A DNA stretch of 64,000 nucleotides from NCBI RefSeq assembly GCF_014648635.1, contig NZ_BMRM01000007.1, forward strand, positions 186,001 to 250,000. Reading direction: 5' to 3'. A program made the translations under genes and the position numbers. The notes beneath the pieces were generated by a model. That model was not told where the DNA came from, searched no databases, and was given only the letters and a program-made list of their open reading frames with translations. This DNA is from Streptomyces cinerochromogenes (GTDB lineage Bacteria > Actinomycetota > Actinomycetes > Streptomycetales > Streptomycetaceae). This document shows positions 26,056 to 34,531 of this stretch, one piece after another. Position 1 is the first letter of the stretch, and every line of letters starts with the position of its first letter.

Positions 26056-27366
26056 GTGAGGGTGTTGGGTGTGGCGCGGTGGATCCGGTCCCGTCGCAGG
26101 CCCCCGCCCGTCGACGCCGGCCGCCGCCCGGACGGCGGCGGCCCCGGCGAGGCCGGGCGGGCCGCCGCGTCACCGAGCGCCCTGCGCGAGGCCCTGGCCG
26201 GGATCGGTACGACCCTCGACGCGGCCACCACCTGCACCGAGCTGACCCGGGCCGCCGTACGACTGGCCGACGGAGCCGCCGCCGTCCTGCGCCGCAGCAG
26301 GGAGGGCACCGCCGGGTACGACGCGATCACCGGGGACGCGGAACTGCTGCCCGACGTCCGGTGGGCCGCCGCCGCGGCCCGGGAGACGGACGTACCGGCC
26401 GTCGGCACGGGCCCGGACCCCTGGCTGGAGCACACCGGTGCCGCCCGCTCGGGAGCCGCCCTGTGCACCCCGCTGACCAGCGGGGACGATCAGTACGGGG
26501 TCCTGGTGTGGGCGCGGCCCGGGCAGCCCCTGCGCCGCGCCGAGGCCGAGCTGCTCGCCCTGCTCGCCGAGCGCGCCGCCTCGCACCTGCGGCACGCCCG
26601 CGCCTACGAGCAGGTCAGCCGGACCGCCGGGGACCTGCAGCGCGCGCTGCTCGCCGAGCCCGGCCGGCCGCACCCCAACCTGGACGTCGCCATCCGCTAC
26701 CTTCCGGTGGGCCGCAGCGCCCTGGTCGGCGGCGACTGGTGCGAGACCGTGCGGCTGCACTTCGGGCGGACCCTGCTGGTCGTCGGTGACGTCATGGGGC
26801 ACGGCCTGGAATCGGCCGTCGACATGAGCGCCTACCGCTCCTCGCTGCGCTACATCGCCTCCGCCGACCTGCCGCCGCACCGGGTGCTGCGGCAGATGGA
26901 CGACATCGCCGCCGGGGAGGACGACCGCAGACCCGCCACCTGCCTGCTCGCCCGCGTCGACCCCGGCCGGGGGCAGGTCACCCTGGCCAGCGCGGGCCAC
27001 CTCCCGCCCGTGCTCATCGACCGGGACGGCACCACCGGGGTGCTGTCCGTGCCGGTCGGGCCGCCGCTGGGCACCGGACTCGGCGGCTACGAGCCGGTCA
27101 CCCACCGGCTGGCGCCCGGCGAGACCCTCGCGCTGTTCACCGACGGGCTCGTGGAACGCCGGGGCGAGGACATCGACCGCTCCCTGGCCCGCCTGGCCGC
27201 GCTGCGCTTCACCGCCGACTGCGCCCTCGACACCGTCCTGGACACCATCCTCACCCGCCTCGACGCCCGCCACGCCGAGGACGACGTAGCCGTCCTCGCG
27301 GCCCGCCCCCACATCCGTGAGGCGGCTGCGGTGCGGGCGGGGACGGGGAGTGCGGGAGGCTCTTGA
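26056..27366 (+). CDS. GAF / PP2C (SpoIIE-type) protein phosphatase
   Basis: A 436-residue cytosolic protein. Residues ~40-190 form a GAF-like sensor; residues ~200-410 are a PP2C/SpoIIE catalytic domain with metal-binding motifs GGDWCETV, VGDVMGHGLESAV, SAGHLPPVL and FTDGLVERRGEDID. Such proteins dephosphorylate anti-sigma-factor antagonists or related regulators. No partner kinase or antagonist is adjacent; the target is unknown. Several in-frame GTG codons (26056, 26062, 26071) make the exact start uncertain. It lies immediately after the msrB terminator. Confidence 0.88.
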   Translation: MRVLGVARWIRSRRRPPPVDAGRRPDGGGPGEAGRAAASPSALREALAGIGTTLDAATTCTELTRAAVRLADGAAAVLRRSREGTAGYDAITGDAELLPDVRWAAAAARETDVPAVGTGPDPWLEHTGAARSGAALCTPLTSGDDQYGVLVWARPGQPLRRAEAELLALLAERAASHLRHARAYEQVSRTAGDLQRALLAEPGRPHPNLDVAIRYLPVGRSALVGGDWCETVRLHFGRTLLVVGDVMGHGLESAVDMSAYRSSLRYIASADLPPHRVLRQMDDIAAGEDDRRPATCLLARVDPGRGQVTLASAGHLPPVLIDRDGTTGVLSVPVGPPLGTGLGGYEPVTHRLAPGETLALFTDGLVERRGEDIDRSLARLAALRFTADCALDTVLDTILTRLDARHAEDDVAVLAARPHIREAAAVRAGTGSAGGS

Positions 27367-27594
27367 AACGCGATGCGAGGGGCTGAGTGAGGGTCAGATT
27401 TCGAAGGGCGGCCAACTGACTGCCAGGCGACCCGGGTTGACCACCCCGACCCTCAGCTGACGACGCGCCGGCCGTCGTGATGGACGCCCCGGCACCGACC
27501 CCCGCCCCGCTCCCTTCGTAGTGCGGAAACACGCGCGGTCTAGACTCTCCCCGCACCAGCCCAGGATCGGTCGGCCCGAAGGGTACGCGGCGTT

Positions 27595-28728
27595 TTGATA
27601 CGGATAGATGCAGTCACGAAGCGGTACCCGGACGGCACGGTGGCGGTCGACCGGCTGTCCCTGGAGATACCGGACCGCGCGATCACCGTCCTCGTCGGGC
27701 CCTCCGGCTGCGGCAAGACGACGACCCTGCGGATGATCAACCGGATGGTGGAGCCCAGCGAGGGCAGCATCCTCCTCGACGGCCGCGACATCCGGCAGCA
27801 GCCGGTCAACACCCTGCGCCGGTCGATGGGTTACGTCATCCAGAACGCCGGTCTCTTCCAGCACCGCACCATCCTCGACAACATCGCCACCGTGCCCCGC
27901 CTGCTCGGCTGGGGCAAGCAGAAGGCCCGGGCCCGGGCAGCCGAGCTGATGGAACGGGTCGGACTCGACACCGCCCTGGCCAAGCGGTACCCGTACCAGC
28001 TCTCCGGCGGCCAGCAGCAACGCGTCGGCGTGGCCCGCGCCCTCGCCGCCGACCCGCCGGTGCTGCTGATGGACGAGCCGTTCTCCGCCGTCGACCCCGT
28101 CGTCCGCAAGGGCCTGCAGGACGAACTGCTGCGCATCCAGGACGAGCTGGGCAAGACCATCGTCTTCGTCACCCACGACATCGACGAGGCGATCAAGCTG
28201 GGCACGAAGGTCGCCGTGCTGCGCACCGGCGGCCGGCTCGCCCAGTTCGCCCCGCCCGCCGAACTGCTCAGCGCCCCCGCCGACTCCTTCGTGGAGGACT
28301 TCCTCGGCGCCGACCGCGGCATCCGCCGGCTCTCCTTCTTCCCGTCCGCGGGGCTGGAGTTGCAGACCGCGCCGATCGTCGCGATCGACGCCGACGCCGC
28401 CCGGCTCGCCTCCCGGGCCCCTGCGGCCCCCTTCCTCCTCGTCACCGACCTCGACGGCAGGCCCCTCGGCTGGAGCGAACCGGACCGGCTCACCGCCGGC
28501 GCCATCGACCCCGGCCGGCTCCTGGACTTCGGGCGGCCGTTCGTGCCCGGCACCGACTCGCTGCGCACCGCGCTCGACGGCGCCGTGCTCTCACCGACCG
28601 GGTGGGCGGTGGCCGTGGACGGCGAGGGGCGCGCGGTCGGCGTCGTCTCCCAGCAGGTCATCGGCGAGGCGATCCGCGCCGCCCACAGCGGGGTGGCCGA
28701 GCGGGAAGACGCGGAGGCCGGGCGGTGA
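27595..28728 (+). CDS. opuCA: osmoprotectant ABC transporter ATPase with C-terminal CBS-type region
   Basis: A 377-residue ProV/OpuCA-type subunit. Walker A is [10 protein letters not shown], signature [15 protein letters not shown], Walker [14 protein letters not shown]. Residues ~250-365 resemble the CBS tandem that senses ionic strength in osmoprotectant ATPases ([19 protein letters not shown]). The start is a TTG at 27595, the only sensible in-frame choice, with gaaggg upstream. Energises uptake of betaine/choline/carnitine-like solutes with the two permeases that follow. Its stop overlaps the next start (GTGA). Confidence 0.92.
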   Translation: MIRIDAVTKRYPDGTVAVDRLSLEIPDRAITVLVGPSGCGKTTTLRMINRMVEPSEGSILLDGRDIRQQPVNTLRRSMGYVIQNAGLFQHRTILDNIATVPRLLGWGKQKARARAAELMERVGLDTALAKRYPYQLSGGQQQRVGVARALAADPPVLLMDEPFSAVDPVVRKGLQDELLRIQDELGKTIVFVTHDIDEAIKLGTKVAVLRTGGRLAQFAPPAELLSAPADSFVEDFLGADRGIRRLSFFPSAGLELQTAPIVAIDADAARLASRAPAAPFLLVTDLDGRPLGWSEPDRLTAGAIDPGRLLDFGRPFVPGTDSLRTALDGAVLSPTGWAVAVDGEGRAVGVVSQQVIGEAIRAAHSGVAEREDAEAGR

Positions 28729-29378
28729 ACGGCTTCTTCGACCTCCCGAGCGACCTCCAGCACAGCTACCTCGGCCTCGTCGGGCTGCACCTGCGCGAGG
28801 CCCTGCTTCCGGTGCTGGCCGGGCTGCTCGTCTCGCTGCCCGTCGCCCAGCTGTGCGTGCGGTTCCGCTGGATCTACCCGCCCGTCCTCGGCGTCACCAC
28901 CGTCCTCTACGCCATCCCCTCCCTCGCCTTCTTCGTCGTCCTCATCGACTACTTCGGGCAGAGCGAGACCACGGTGATGATCCCGCTCGCGCTCTACAGC
29001 CTGGTGGTGCTGGTCCCGGCGATCGTGGACGGTGTCCGCTCGGTGCCGCCGGAGACCCTGGCCGCCGCCCAGGCCATGGGCTTCGGGGCCGTACGCCGGT
29101 ACTTCCAGGTGCAGTTGCCCATCGCCGCACCCGCCATCATCGCCGGCCTGCGGGTGGCCACCGTCTCCAGCATCTCCCTGGTCAGCGTCGGCATGCTCAT
29201 CGGCAACCAGGGTGCCCTCGGCAACATGCTGTACGACGCCCAGATCTACCACCGGCCCGCCCTGGCCGTGAACTCGGTGCTGACCATCGCCGTACTGGGC
29301 ATCCTCGCCGACGCCGTACTGGTCCTCGTCCGCCTCCTCCTCACCCCCTGGATGCCGCGGAAGGGGACCACCCGGTGA
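28725..29378 (+). CDS. opuCB: osmoprotectant ABC transporter permease 1
   Basis: A 217-residue inner-membrane permease of the OpuCB/ProW class. It has about five spans, with the coupling-loop EAA-like segment [25 protein letters not shown]. Starts at GTG 28725 inside the ATPase stop (GTGA) and its own stop overlaps the next gene the same way, so the three proteins are made in fixed proportion. The conserved [11 protein letters not shown] element near the end is typical of this permease family. Confidence 0.9.
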   Translation: MNGFFDLPSDLQHSYLGLVGLHLREALLPVLAGLLVSLPVAQLCVRFRWIYPPVLGVTTVLYAIPSLAFFVVLIDYFGQSETTVMIPLALYSLVVLVPAIVDGVRSVPPETLAAAQAMGFGAVRRYFQVQLPIAAPAIIAGLRVATVSSISLVSVGMLIGNQGALGNMLYDAQIYHRPALAVNSVLTIAVLGILADAVLVLVRLLLTPWMPRKGTTR

Positions 29379-30043
29379 ACGTCCTGGACTTCGCACACGC
29401 CTTCTTCAACGACAGCGCCCACTGGCACGGCTACGACGGCATCCCCACCCGGTTCACGGAGCACCTCACGTACTCCCTGGAAGCCCTGCTGATCGCCGCC
29501 GCGATCGGCCTGCCCGTCGGCCTGCTCACCGGCCACACCGGGCGCGGCGGCAACGCGCTCGCGCTCATCGCCACCGCCGGCCGGGCCCTGCCCAGCTTCG
29601 GCCTGCTGGTGCTGATGGTCATCTGGATCGGCCTCGGAATGCTGCCGGTGATGATCCCGCTGGTGGTGCTCGCCGTACCGCCGATCCTGGTCACCAGCTA
29701 CGAGGCGATCCGCTCCGTCGACCCGTCCCCGGTGGACGCGGCCCGGGGCATGGGGATGCCCGAGGCACGCGTGCTGTTCCAGGTGGAGGTGCCGGTCGCG
29801 CTCCCGCTGATCCTCAGCGGCCTGCGCACGGCGGCCATCCAGATCGTCTCCACCGCCACCATCGCCGCCTACGTGGGCCTCGGCGGCCTCGGCCGGTACA
29901 TCATCGACGGCCTCTACCAGAAGAACTACGAGAAGGTCGTCGGCGGCGCCACCCTCGTCGCCGGTCTCGCCCTCGCGACGCTCGCCGTGTTCTGGGCGGC
30001 GTCCCGGCTCACGGTGTCGCCGGGGGTGCGCCGCGGCGGCTGA
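29375..30043 (+). CDS. opuCD: osmoprotectant ABC transporter permease 2
   Basis: A 222-residue permease paralogous to the preceding one. Its EAA-like loop is [19 protein letters not shown], and [29 protein letters not shown] is the typical OpuCD C-terminal half. GTG start at 29375 in a GTGA overlap. The operon would normally continue into the binding-protein gene. Here the coding strand stops at 30043, 18 bp before a MITE-like element, and the binding protein is encoded 4.5 kb away on the far side of a conservon. Confidence 0.9.
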   Translation: MNVLDFAHAFFNDSAHWHGYDGIPTRFTEHLTYSLEALLIAAAIGLPVGLLTGHTGRGGNALALIATAGRALPSFGLLVLMVIWIGLGMLPVMIPLVVLAVPPILVTSYEAIRSVDPSPVDAARGMGMPEARVLFQVEVPVALPLILSGLRTAAIQIVSTATIAAYVGLGGLGRYIIDGLYQKNYEKVVGGATLVAGLALATLAVFWAASRLTVSPGVRRGG

Positions 30044-30060
30044 CGCACCGGCCGCCGACG

Positions 30061-30230
30061 CCTAGGGGGTTTCGTTTGGATCAGCCCGGGTCCGCGACGC
30101 CCGGCACGGCACCTCGCCGCGTTGTCGGACCACCCGAGTACGCCCAGTACGCGGGTGATCCTCCGCCTTGCGATGCACCGCACCGGACGCCGCGGCCTGA
30201 TCCGACCTGTTCCAAACGAAACCCCCTAGG
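30061..30230. mobile_element. 170-bp MITE-like element with 19-bp terminal inverted repeats
   Basis: cctagggggtttcgtttgg at 30061-30079 is perfectly inverted at 30212-30230. Both ends carry the palindrome CCTAGG, consistent with a duplicated CTAG/TA target. The 132-bp interior has no ORF and several short GC hairpins. The right end contains the cvnD stop codon (TAG in CCTAGG), so insertion at the stop would leave that gene's product intact. The wording resembles a non-autonomous intergenic element I recall from other Streptomyces, but I cannot verify this. No transposase is present in the window. Confidence 0.75.
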
Positions 30231-30828
30231 ACTCGGAGCGGGCCAGCGCGAGTTCGAGGACGACGAGCAGCGTGTCCCGCACCGAGCCCCGCTCGCGGGC
30301 GTCGAACACCACGACCGGTACCCCGGCGGAGACGTCCAGCGCCCAGCGGACCTCCTCCAGCGCGTGCTCGACCGTTCCGTCGAAGGCGTTCACCGCGACG
30401 GCGAACGGGATGCCCTTGTGCTCGAAGTAGTCGACGGCCGCGTAGCAGTCGTCCAGCCGGCGGGTGTCCACGATGACGAGGGCGCCGACCGCGCCCTCCA
30501 CGATGTCGTCCCACATGAACCCGAACCGCTCCTGCCCGGGCGTGCCGAACAGGTAGAGCTTGAGGGTGGGGTCGATGGTGAGGCAGCCGAAGTCCATCGC
30601 GACGGTCGTCGTGGTCTTGCGCGGGGTGTGCGTGAGGTCGTCCACGCCGGCCGCGACCTCGGTGATGGACGCCTCCGTGGTCAGCGGCTCGATCTCCGAG
30701 ATCGCGCCGACGGCCGTGGTCTTGCCCACGCCGAAGCCGCCCGCGATCACCATCTTCACCGGCAGCGGCGGCCGCACGGCCGCCGGCGCGGCCGGGCCCC
30801 GGGCCGGGAGCGGTTCAGTCGGTGTCAC
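30226..30828 (-). CDS. cvnD: conservon G-protein-like ATP/GTP-binding protein CvnD
   Basis: A 200-residue Ras-like small GTPase of the bacterial MglA/conservon class. P-loop GGFGVGKTT; switch II GTPGQERF; VNAFDG at the G4 position, where the usual Lys of NKxD is replaced. It has a Pro-rich ~20-residue N-terminus. It is the output partner of the conservon: by family knowledge it associates with CvnA-C at the membrane. GTG start overlaps the cvnC stop (GTGA). Its TAG stop lies in the right terminal repeat of the MITE-like element. Confidence 0.93.
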   Translation of the reverse strand: MTPTEPLPARGPAAPAAVRPPLPVKMVIAGGFGVGKTTAVGAISEIEPLTTEASITEVAAGVDDLTHTPRKTTTTVAMDFGCLTIDPTLKLYLFGTPGQERFGFMWDDIVEGAVGALVIVDTRRLDDCYAAVDYFEHKGIPFAVAVNAFDGTVEHALEEVRWALDVSAGVPVVVFDARERGSVRDTLLVVLELALARSES

Positions 30829-31232
30829 TCGGTACCCCTCGGGGAGTCGGGGACGGCCCGCAGGCCATCGATAACCCTGCGCAGGACGGACGCGTCGTGG
30901 GTGGCCTCGGCGTCCGGCACGTACACCGCCAGCAGGCCCTCCTCGCGCAGGTCCTCGGCCAGGACGCGGACCACGTTCAGGTGCAGCCGCAGCCGGGCCG
31001 CGAGTTCCGCGAGGGACTGCGGCAGCCGGCAGGCGGCGACGATGTCGTGCTGCTCGAAGGAGAGCCCGCCGAGCGCGAAGAGACCCTCGGCGGTCGCCAC
31101 CACCTGGGTCTCCACGGGCAGCGCCCGGCCGGAGGCGGCGTCCGCGACCCGGCCGGCGGTGACCAGGTACGGCCGTACGGCGGGGGCGGGGCCGACCGGG
31201 TCCGGGCCCGGCGGCGCGCTGCCGTCCGCCAT
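30825..31232 (-). CDS. cvnC: conservon DUF742 protein CvnC
   Basis: A 135-residue DUF742 protein. An N-terminal VRPYLVTAGR segment and a winged-helix-like body (QHDIVAACRLPQSLAELAAR then VVRVLAEDLREEGLLAVY) match the family. CvnC is the third conservon component and contacts CvnB and CvnD. Encoded 16 bp after cvnB, its stop overlapping the cvnD start. Confidence 0.92.
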   Translation of the reverse strand: MADGSAPPGPDPVGPAPAVRPYLVTAGRVADAASGRALPVETQVVATAEGLFALGGLSFEQHDIVAACRLPQSLAELAARLRLHLNVVRVLAEDLREEGLLAVYVPDAEATHDASVLRRVIDGLRAVPDSPRGTE

Positions 31233-31248
31233 GGGAGGTCTCTCCTTC

Positions 31249-31725
31249 TCAGCGGGCCGTCGCCGCGCCGACGCTGTTCTTCAGCTCCAGCACCAGCTGC
31301 GGGCTGAGCGCGGCACCGGCGCGGTTGGCGAACAGCGTCATCTCGTAGGCGACGTTGCCGAGTTTCGCCTCCTTGTCGGTGACGACGCCGAGCACGGCGC
31401 CGCTGCCGATCGCGGAGACGATGACGTGCCCGCCCTCCAGATCGATGATGACCTTGTTCAGCCCGCCCAGGCCGTAGTTGCCGGACGCGCCCGCGGCCAG
31501 GCTGGTGATGCCGGACACGATCGCCGCGAGCCGCTCGGAGTCGGCGTGCTCGCGCAGCTCGGACACGGCGATCAGCAGGCCGTCGGAGGACACGGCGATC
31601 GCGTCCACGACGCCGGCGGTCTCGGTCGCGAAGCGGTTCAGCAGCCAGGTGAAGTCGGCCGCGGCGGCCTGCAGGTCGGTCTGCGGTGTGCCGCCCGTGG
31701 GGCTGTCACCTGTCGACGTGCTCAA
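31249..31725 (-). CDS. cvnB: conservon roadblock/LC7 protein CvnB
   Basis: A 158-residue roadblock/LC7-fold protein, the family that acts as GTPase-activating or scaffolding partner for MglA/CvnD-type G-proteins. The core is DFTWLLNRFATETAGVVDAI, followed by AVSSDGLLIAVS and LIIDLEGG-like strands. Start is a TTG at 31725 forming a TTGA overlap with the cvnA stop, so translation is coupled. The N-terminal 20 residues are a Ser/Thr/Gly-rich extension. Confidence 0.92.
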   Translation of the reverse strand: MSTSTGDSPTGGTPQTDLQAAAADFTWLLNRFATETAGVVDAIAVSSDGLLIAVSELREHADSERLAAIVSGITSLAAGASGNYGLGGLNKVIIDLEGGHVIVSAIGSGAVLGVVTDKEAKLGNVAYEMTLFANRAGAALSPQLVLELKNSVGAATAR

Positions 31726-34307
31726 CTCTCGGGCTCCTTCCGGGAGGCGGTGCTGTCATCACTGTCATCACTGACAGCGGTACTGTCACCGCTGTCACGG
31801 CTGTTACCGCTGTCGCTGTTCCCGCCGATGCCGTCCCGGCGGGTGAGGGGGTCCGTGCCGGCGTCGCGCCGGGCGCGTTCCACCGCTTCCTCGAACTCCT
31901 CCAGCTCGCTGCGGACGGCTTCCGCGTCCAGCGGTCGTACGGTCTGCGGCACGGTCGTCGGTGCGGCACCGGTGGTGGTCCGGAGCGTGGCCCCTCTGAC
32001 GCGGCGGCGGAGGGGGCGTCCGGTGCCGGAGGGAGGGGGCGCGGGGGGCCGCGACTCGTCCGGCGCGCGGCGGGGGAGACGGCGGGGCAGCGGGCCCGCA
32101 CCGTGATCCGCGCGGGCGGGCTCGTCGGTGGCGGTGCCGTCGGCCGGGGTCCTCGCGTGCGCGGGGTCCGGCGCGGGTGGCAGGTCCCGGGACGGTGCCG
32201 GTCCCGACGTCGTGGTCTTCCGTGCTGGTGCTGGTGCTGGTGCTGGTGCTGGTGCTGGTGCTGGTGCTGGTGCTGGTGCCGGTGCGGCGGTGGCCGGGGT
32301 TTTCGTGCCCGCGGCCGGTGCCACCAGCAGCGAGGCCGGCAGTGTCACCTCCGCCGTCACCCCGCCGCCCGGCGTCCGGGTCAGCTCGACCCCTATCTCC
32401 CAGCGGCGCGCCAGCGCACCGACCACGAACAGGCCCAGCACCTTCGTCGGCACCAGGTCCAGGCGTTCCCGGCGGATCAGCCGGGCGTTCTCCTCGGCGA
32501 GCCGCTCGGCGCTCATGCCGAGGCCGTGGTCGGTGACCACGATGTGCGTGCCCCCGGCGCCCGAGCGGACGGTGACCTCGACGGGACTGTCCTGTGGTGA
32601 GAACGCCACCGCGTTCTCCAGGAGCTCGGCCGTCATCAGCGTGAGGTCGCCGATGACGTCCGGCTCGACCAGGGCGTCCGACGCGGCGTACAGCCGTACC
32701 CGCCGATACCCCTCGATCTGCCCGAGCGCGGCCCGGACCACGGTGGACAGCGCCGTCGGCCCCGCGTCCAGCACGGTCTCGCGGATGCCGGCCAGCAGCA
32801 TCAGGCTGTCGGCGTTGCGGCGCAGCCGTACGGCGATGTGGTCGATGGAGTACAGCCGCTCCAGCAGCGCCGGGTCGGTCTCGCCGCGCTCCACGGCGTC
32901 GATCAGCGCGAGCTGGCGGGTGGTCAGGTTGCTCACGCGGCGGCCGACGTTGCCGAACATCTCGGCGGTGTTGCGGCGGCTGAGCACCTGGCGTTCCAGC
33001 AGCGCGGCGGCTGTCGTCTGCACCCGGTTGAAGGCCTCCGCCAGGTCGCCGATCTCGTCGCGGGCCGTGACCGGCATGTCCCGCAGCCGGGGCGGCCCGT
33101 CGTCCTCGGCGTCGTCGTCGGCCACCCGCGCCAGCTCGCGCCCCGCCACCTCGGCGACCTCCCGCGCCGCCCCGGTGAGCGCCTGCACCGGCCGGACCAC
33201 CGAGCGGCGCACCAGCACCGCGAAGGCGATCCACAGCGCGAAGGCGATCAGCGTGCCGCTCAGCAGCAGCCCGGCCCGCCACCGGGCGGTGTCGGCGGCA
33301 CCGTCGGCGCGGTCGGCGATCTCGCCGATCAGCGCGGTGGTGATCCTCAGCCGGGCGGCGGCCTGTTCGGGGTAGGCGGGGTAGTCGCCCAGCGCGTCCC
33401 GCACCGACCGCCGCAGCCGCGCCTGGTCGTCCGTCTGCAACCGGCCGATGCCGACCTGCAGTTCGGCGTACGCCTCGGCGATCTCCCGCTGCGCCCGCGT
33501 GTGTTCGATGCCGGAGAGCCGCTCGGCCTGCGTCTCGGTGGCGAACCGGCCGAAGCGCGCGGCCTGGTGGGTGTAGAGGTCGTAGGCGCCGACCGCGTTG
33601 GTGAACTCGATCAGCGCGTTGGTGTCGCCGGTGGTGGCGGCGAACACGTTGGTCTCGAAGGCACCGTGGGCGGCGTCGGCGCGCAGCAGGGAGTCCAGCA
33701 GGCTGCCGGTGAAGGTGTCGGCGAAGTCGGCGTCGCGGTCGAGCCCGAGGCCGTCGATCAGGCTCTGCGCGGCGCCCGCGTAGGCCGGGTCGATGTTGTC
33801 GGCGGGCAGGTACGACTGCTCCACCGAGGCGCGCAGGCTGGTGAGGCCCTCGACCCCGCGCAGGGCCTGCGCCTCGCTCTCCGGCAGCCGGGCGCCGAAG
33901 GTCTCGCGCACCCTGCTCACCTGGGAGTCGACGGCGCGCTGTGCCGCGCGGTAGGCGGACGTCGAGGGCCGCGCGTCCCCGGACTCGTAGCGCGTGGAGA
34001 GCAGGATGGCCTGCTGGTGCTCTGCCTCCACCCGGTCCACCAGCCGTGCCACCTGCGCGCTGTTCCGCACCAGCCGGGCCGCGGAGGCCGCGCTGGACGA
34101 CTGCTGCACCAGGTCGGTGAAGAGGTACGCCAGCAGGACCGCGATGACGGCGAGGGGGATGCCGACGAGGAGGTTGAGCTTGCGCCGGAAGGGCCAGCGG
34201 TCGGCGAACGCCGCTCGTGCGCCGTCCTGCTCGGGTGTGTGCCGGCCGGGTGCGCCGTCCTGCTCGGGCGCGTGCCGGACGGGTGCGTCCACCTCGTTCG
34301 TGGACAC
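31722..34307 (-). CDS. cvnA: conservon sensor histidine-kinase-like protein CvnA
   Basis: An 861-residue membrane protein. Residues ~40-65 are TM1 (KLNLLVGIPLAVIAVLLAYLF); a ~270-residue extracytoplasmic nitrate/nitrite-sensor-like helical domain follows. TM2 (LLLSGTLIAFALWIAFAVLV) precedes HAMP, a dimerisation helix with YSIDHIAVRLRRNADSL, and an HATPase_c domain (N-box ELLENAVAFSPQ, G1 DHGLGMS). The last ~190 residues are disordered and include a PAPAPA run from a hexanucleotide repeat. Conservon kinases signal through CvnB-D. First gene of the four; faces the osmoprotectant-binding-protein gene across 224 bp. The conservon number cannot be assigned from sequence alone. Confidence 0.92.
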   Translation of the reverse strand: MSTNEVDAPVRHAPEQDGAPGRHTPEQDGARAAFADRWPFRRKLNLLVGIPLAVIAVLLAYLFTDLVQQSSSAASAARLVRNSAQVARLVDRVEAEHQQAILLSTRYESGDARPSTSAYRAAQRAVDSQVSRVRETFGARLPESEAQALRGVEGLTSLRASVEQSYLPADNIDPAYAGAAQSLIDGLGLDRDADFADTFTGSLLDSLLRADAAHGAFETNVFAATTGDTNALIEFTNAVGAYDLYTHQAARFGRFATETQAERLSGIEHTRAQREIAEAYAELQVGIGRLQTDDQARLRRSVRDALGDYPAYPEQAAARLRITTALIGEIADRADGAADTARWRAGLLLSGTLIAFALWIAFAVLVRRSVVRPVQALTGAAREVAEVAGRELARVADDDAEDDGPPRLRDMPVTARDEIGDLAEAFNRVQTTAAALLERQVLSRRNTAEMFGNVGRRVSNLTTRQLALIDAVERGETDPALLERLYSIDHIAVRLRRNADSLMLLAGIRETVLDAGPTALSTVVRAALGQIEGYRRVRLYAASDALVEPDVIGDLTLMTAELLENAVAFSPQDSPVEVTVRSGAGGTHIVVTDHGLGMSAERLAEENARLIRRERLDLVPTKVLGLFVVGALARRWEIGVELTRTPGGGVTAEVTLPASLLVAPAAGTKTPATAAPAPAPAPAPAPAPAPAPAPARKTTTSGPAPSRDLPPAPDPAHARTPADGTATDEPARADHGAGPLPRRLPRRAPDESRPPAPPPSGTGRPLRRRVRGATLRTTTGAAPTTVPQTVRPLDAEAVRSELEEFEEAVERARRDAGTDPLTRRDGIGGNSDSGNSRDSGDSTAVSDDSDDSTASRKEPES
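32227..32280. repeat. hexanucleotide microsatellite in cvnA
   Basis: ggtgct repeated eight times, then ggtgcc, with degenerate copies on both sides. On the minus strand it encodes the alternating Pro-Ala run in the CvnA tail. Unit length of 6 keeps the frame when copy number changes. Confidence 0.93.
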
Positions 34308-34495
34308 CGGGCCTCCTTCGTGCTCACGACACCGGAGCGGGCCCCGCGCACCGCTGTGTTCGATTCCGACCGGCCCGAGACTACAGGCCGGTCGAGGGGC
34401 GGATCAGCCCACCTTTCATCAAGAATCCGTTACGAAGACACCGCTCTGCGTGTACAAGTGGTCGCAGATTGAGGCCAATCGGTGATCTGCGGCCC

Positions 34496-34525
34496 TTGAC
34501 TGACCGAGAACGGGCTGGATTGGAT
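34496..34525 (+). promoter_or_regulatory. possible promoter giving a leaderless transcript
   Basis: TTGACT (34496-34501), an 18-bp gap, then TTGGAT (34520-34525). The GTG start of the binding-protein gene lies six bases further on, where transcription would start, and no good ribosome-binding site precedes it. The -10 is a poor match, so this is a suggestion only. Confidence 0.35.
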
Positions 34526-34531
34526 CAGTGG

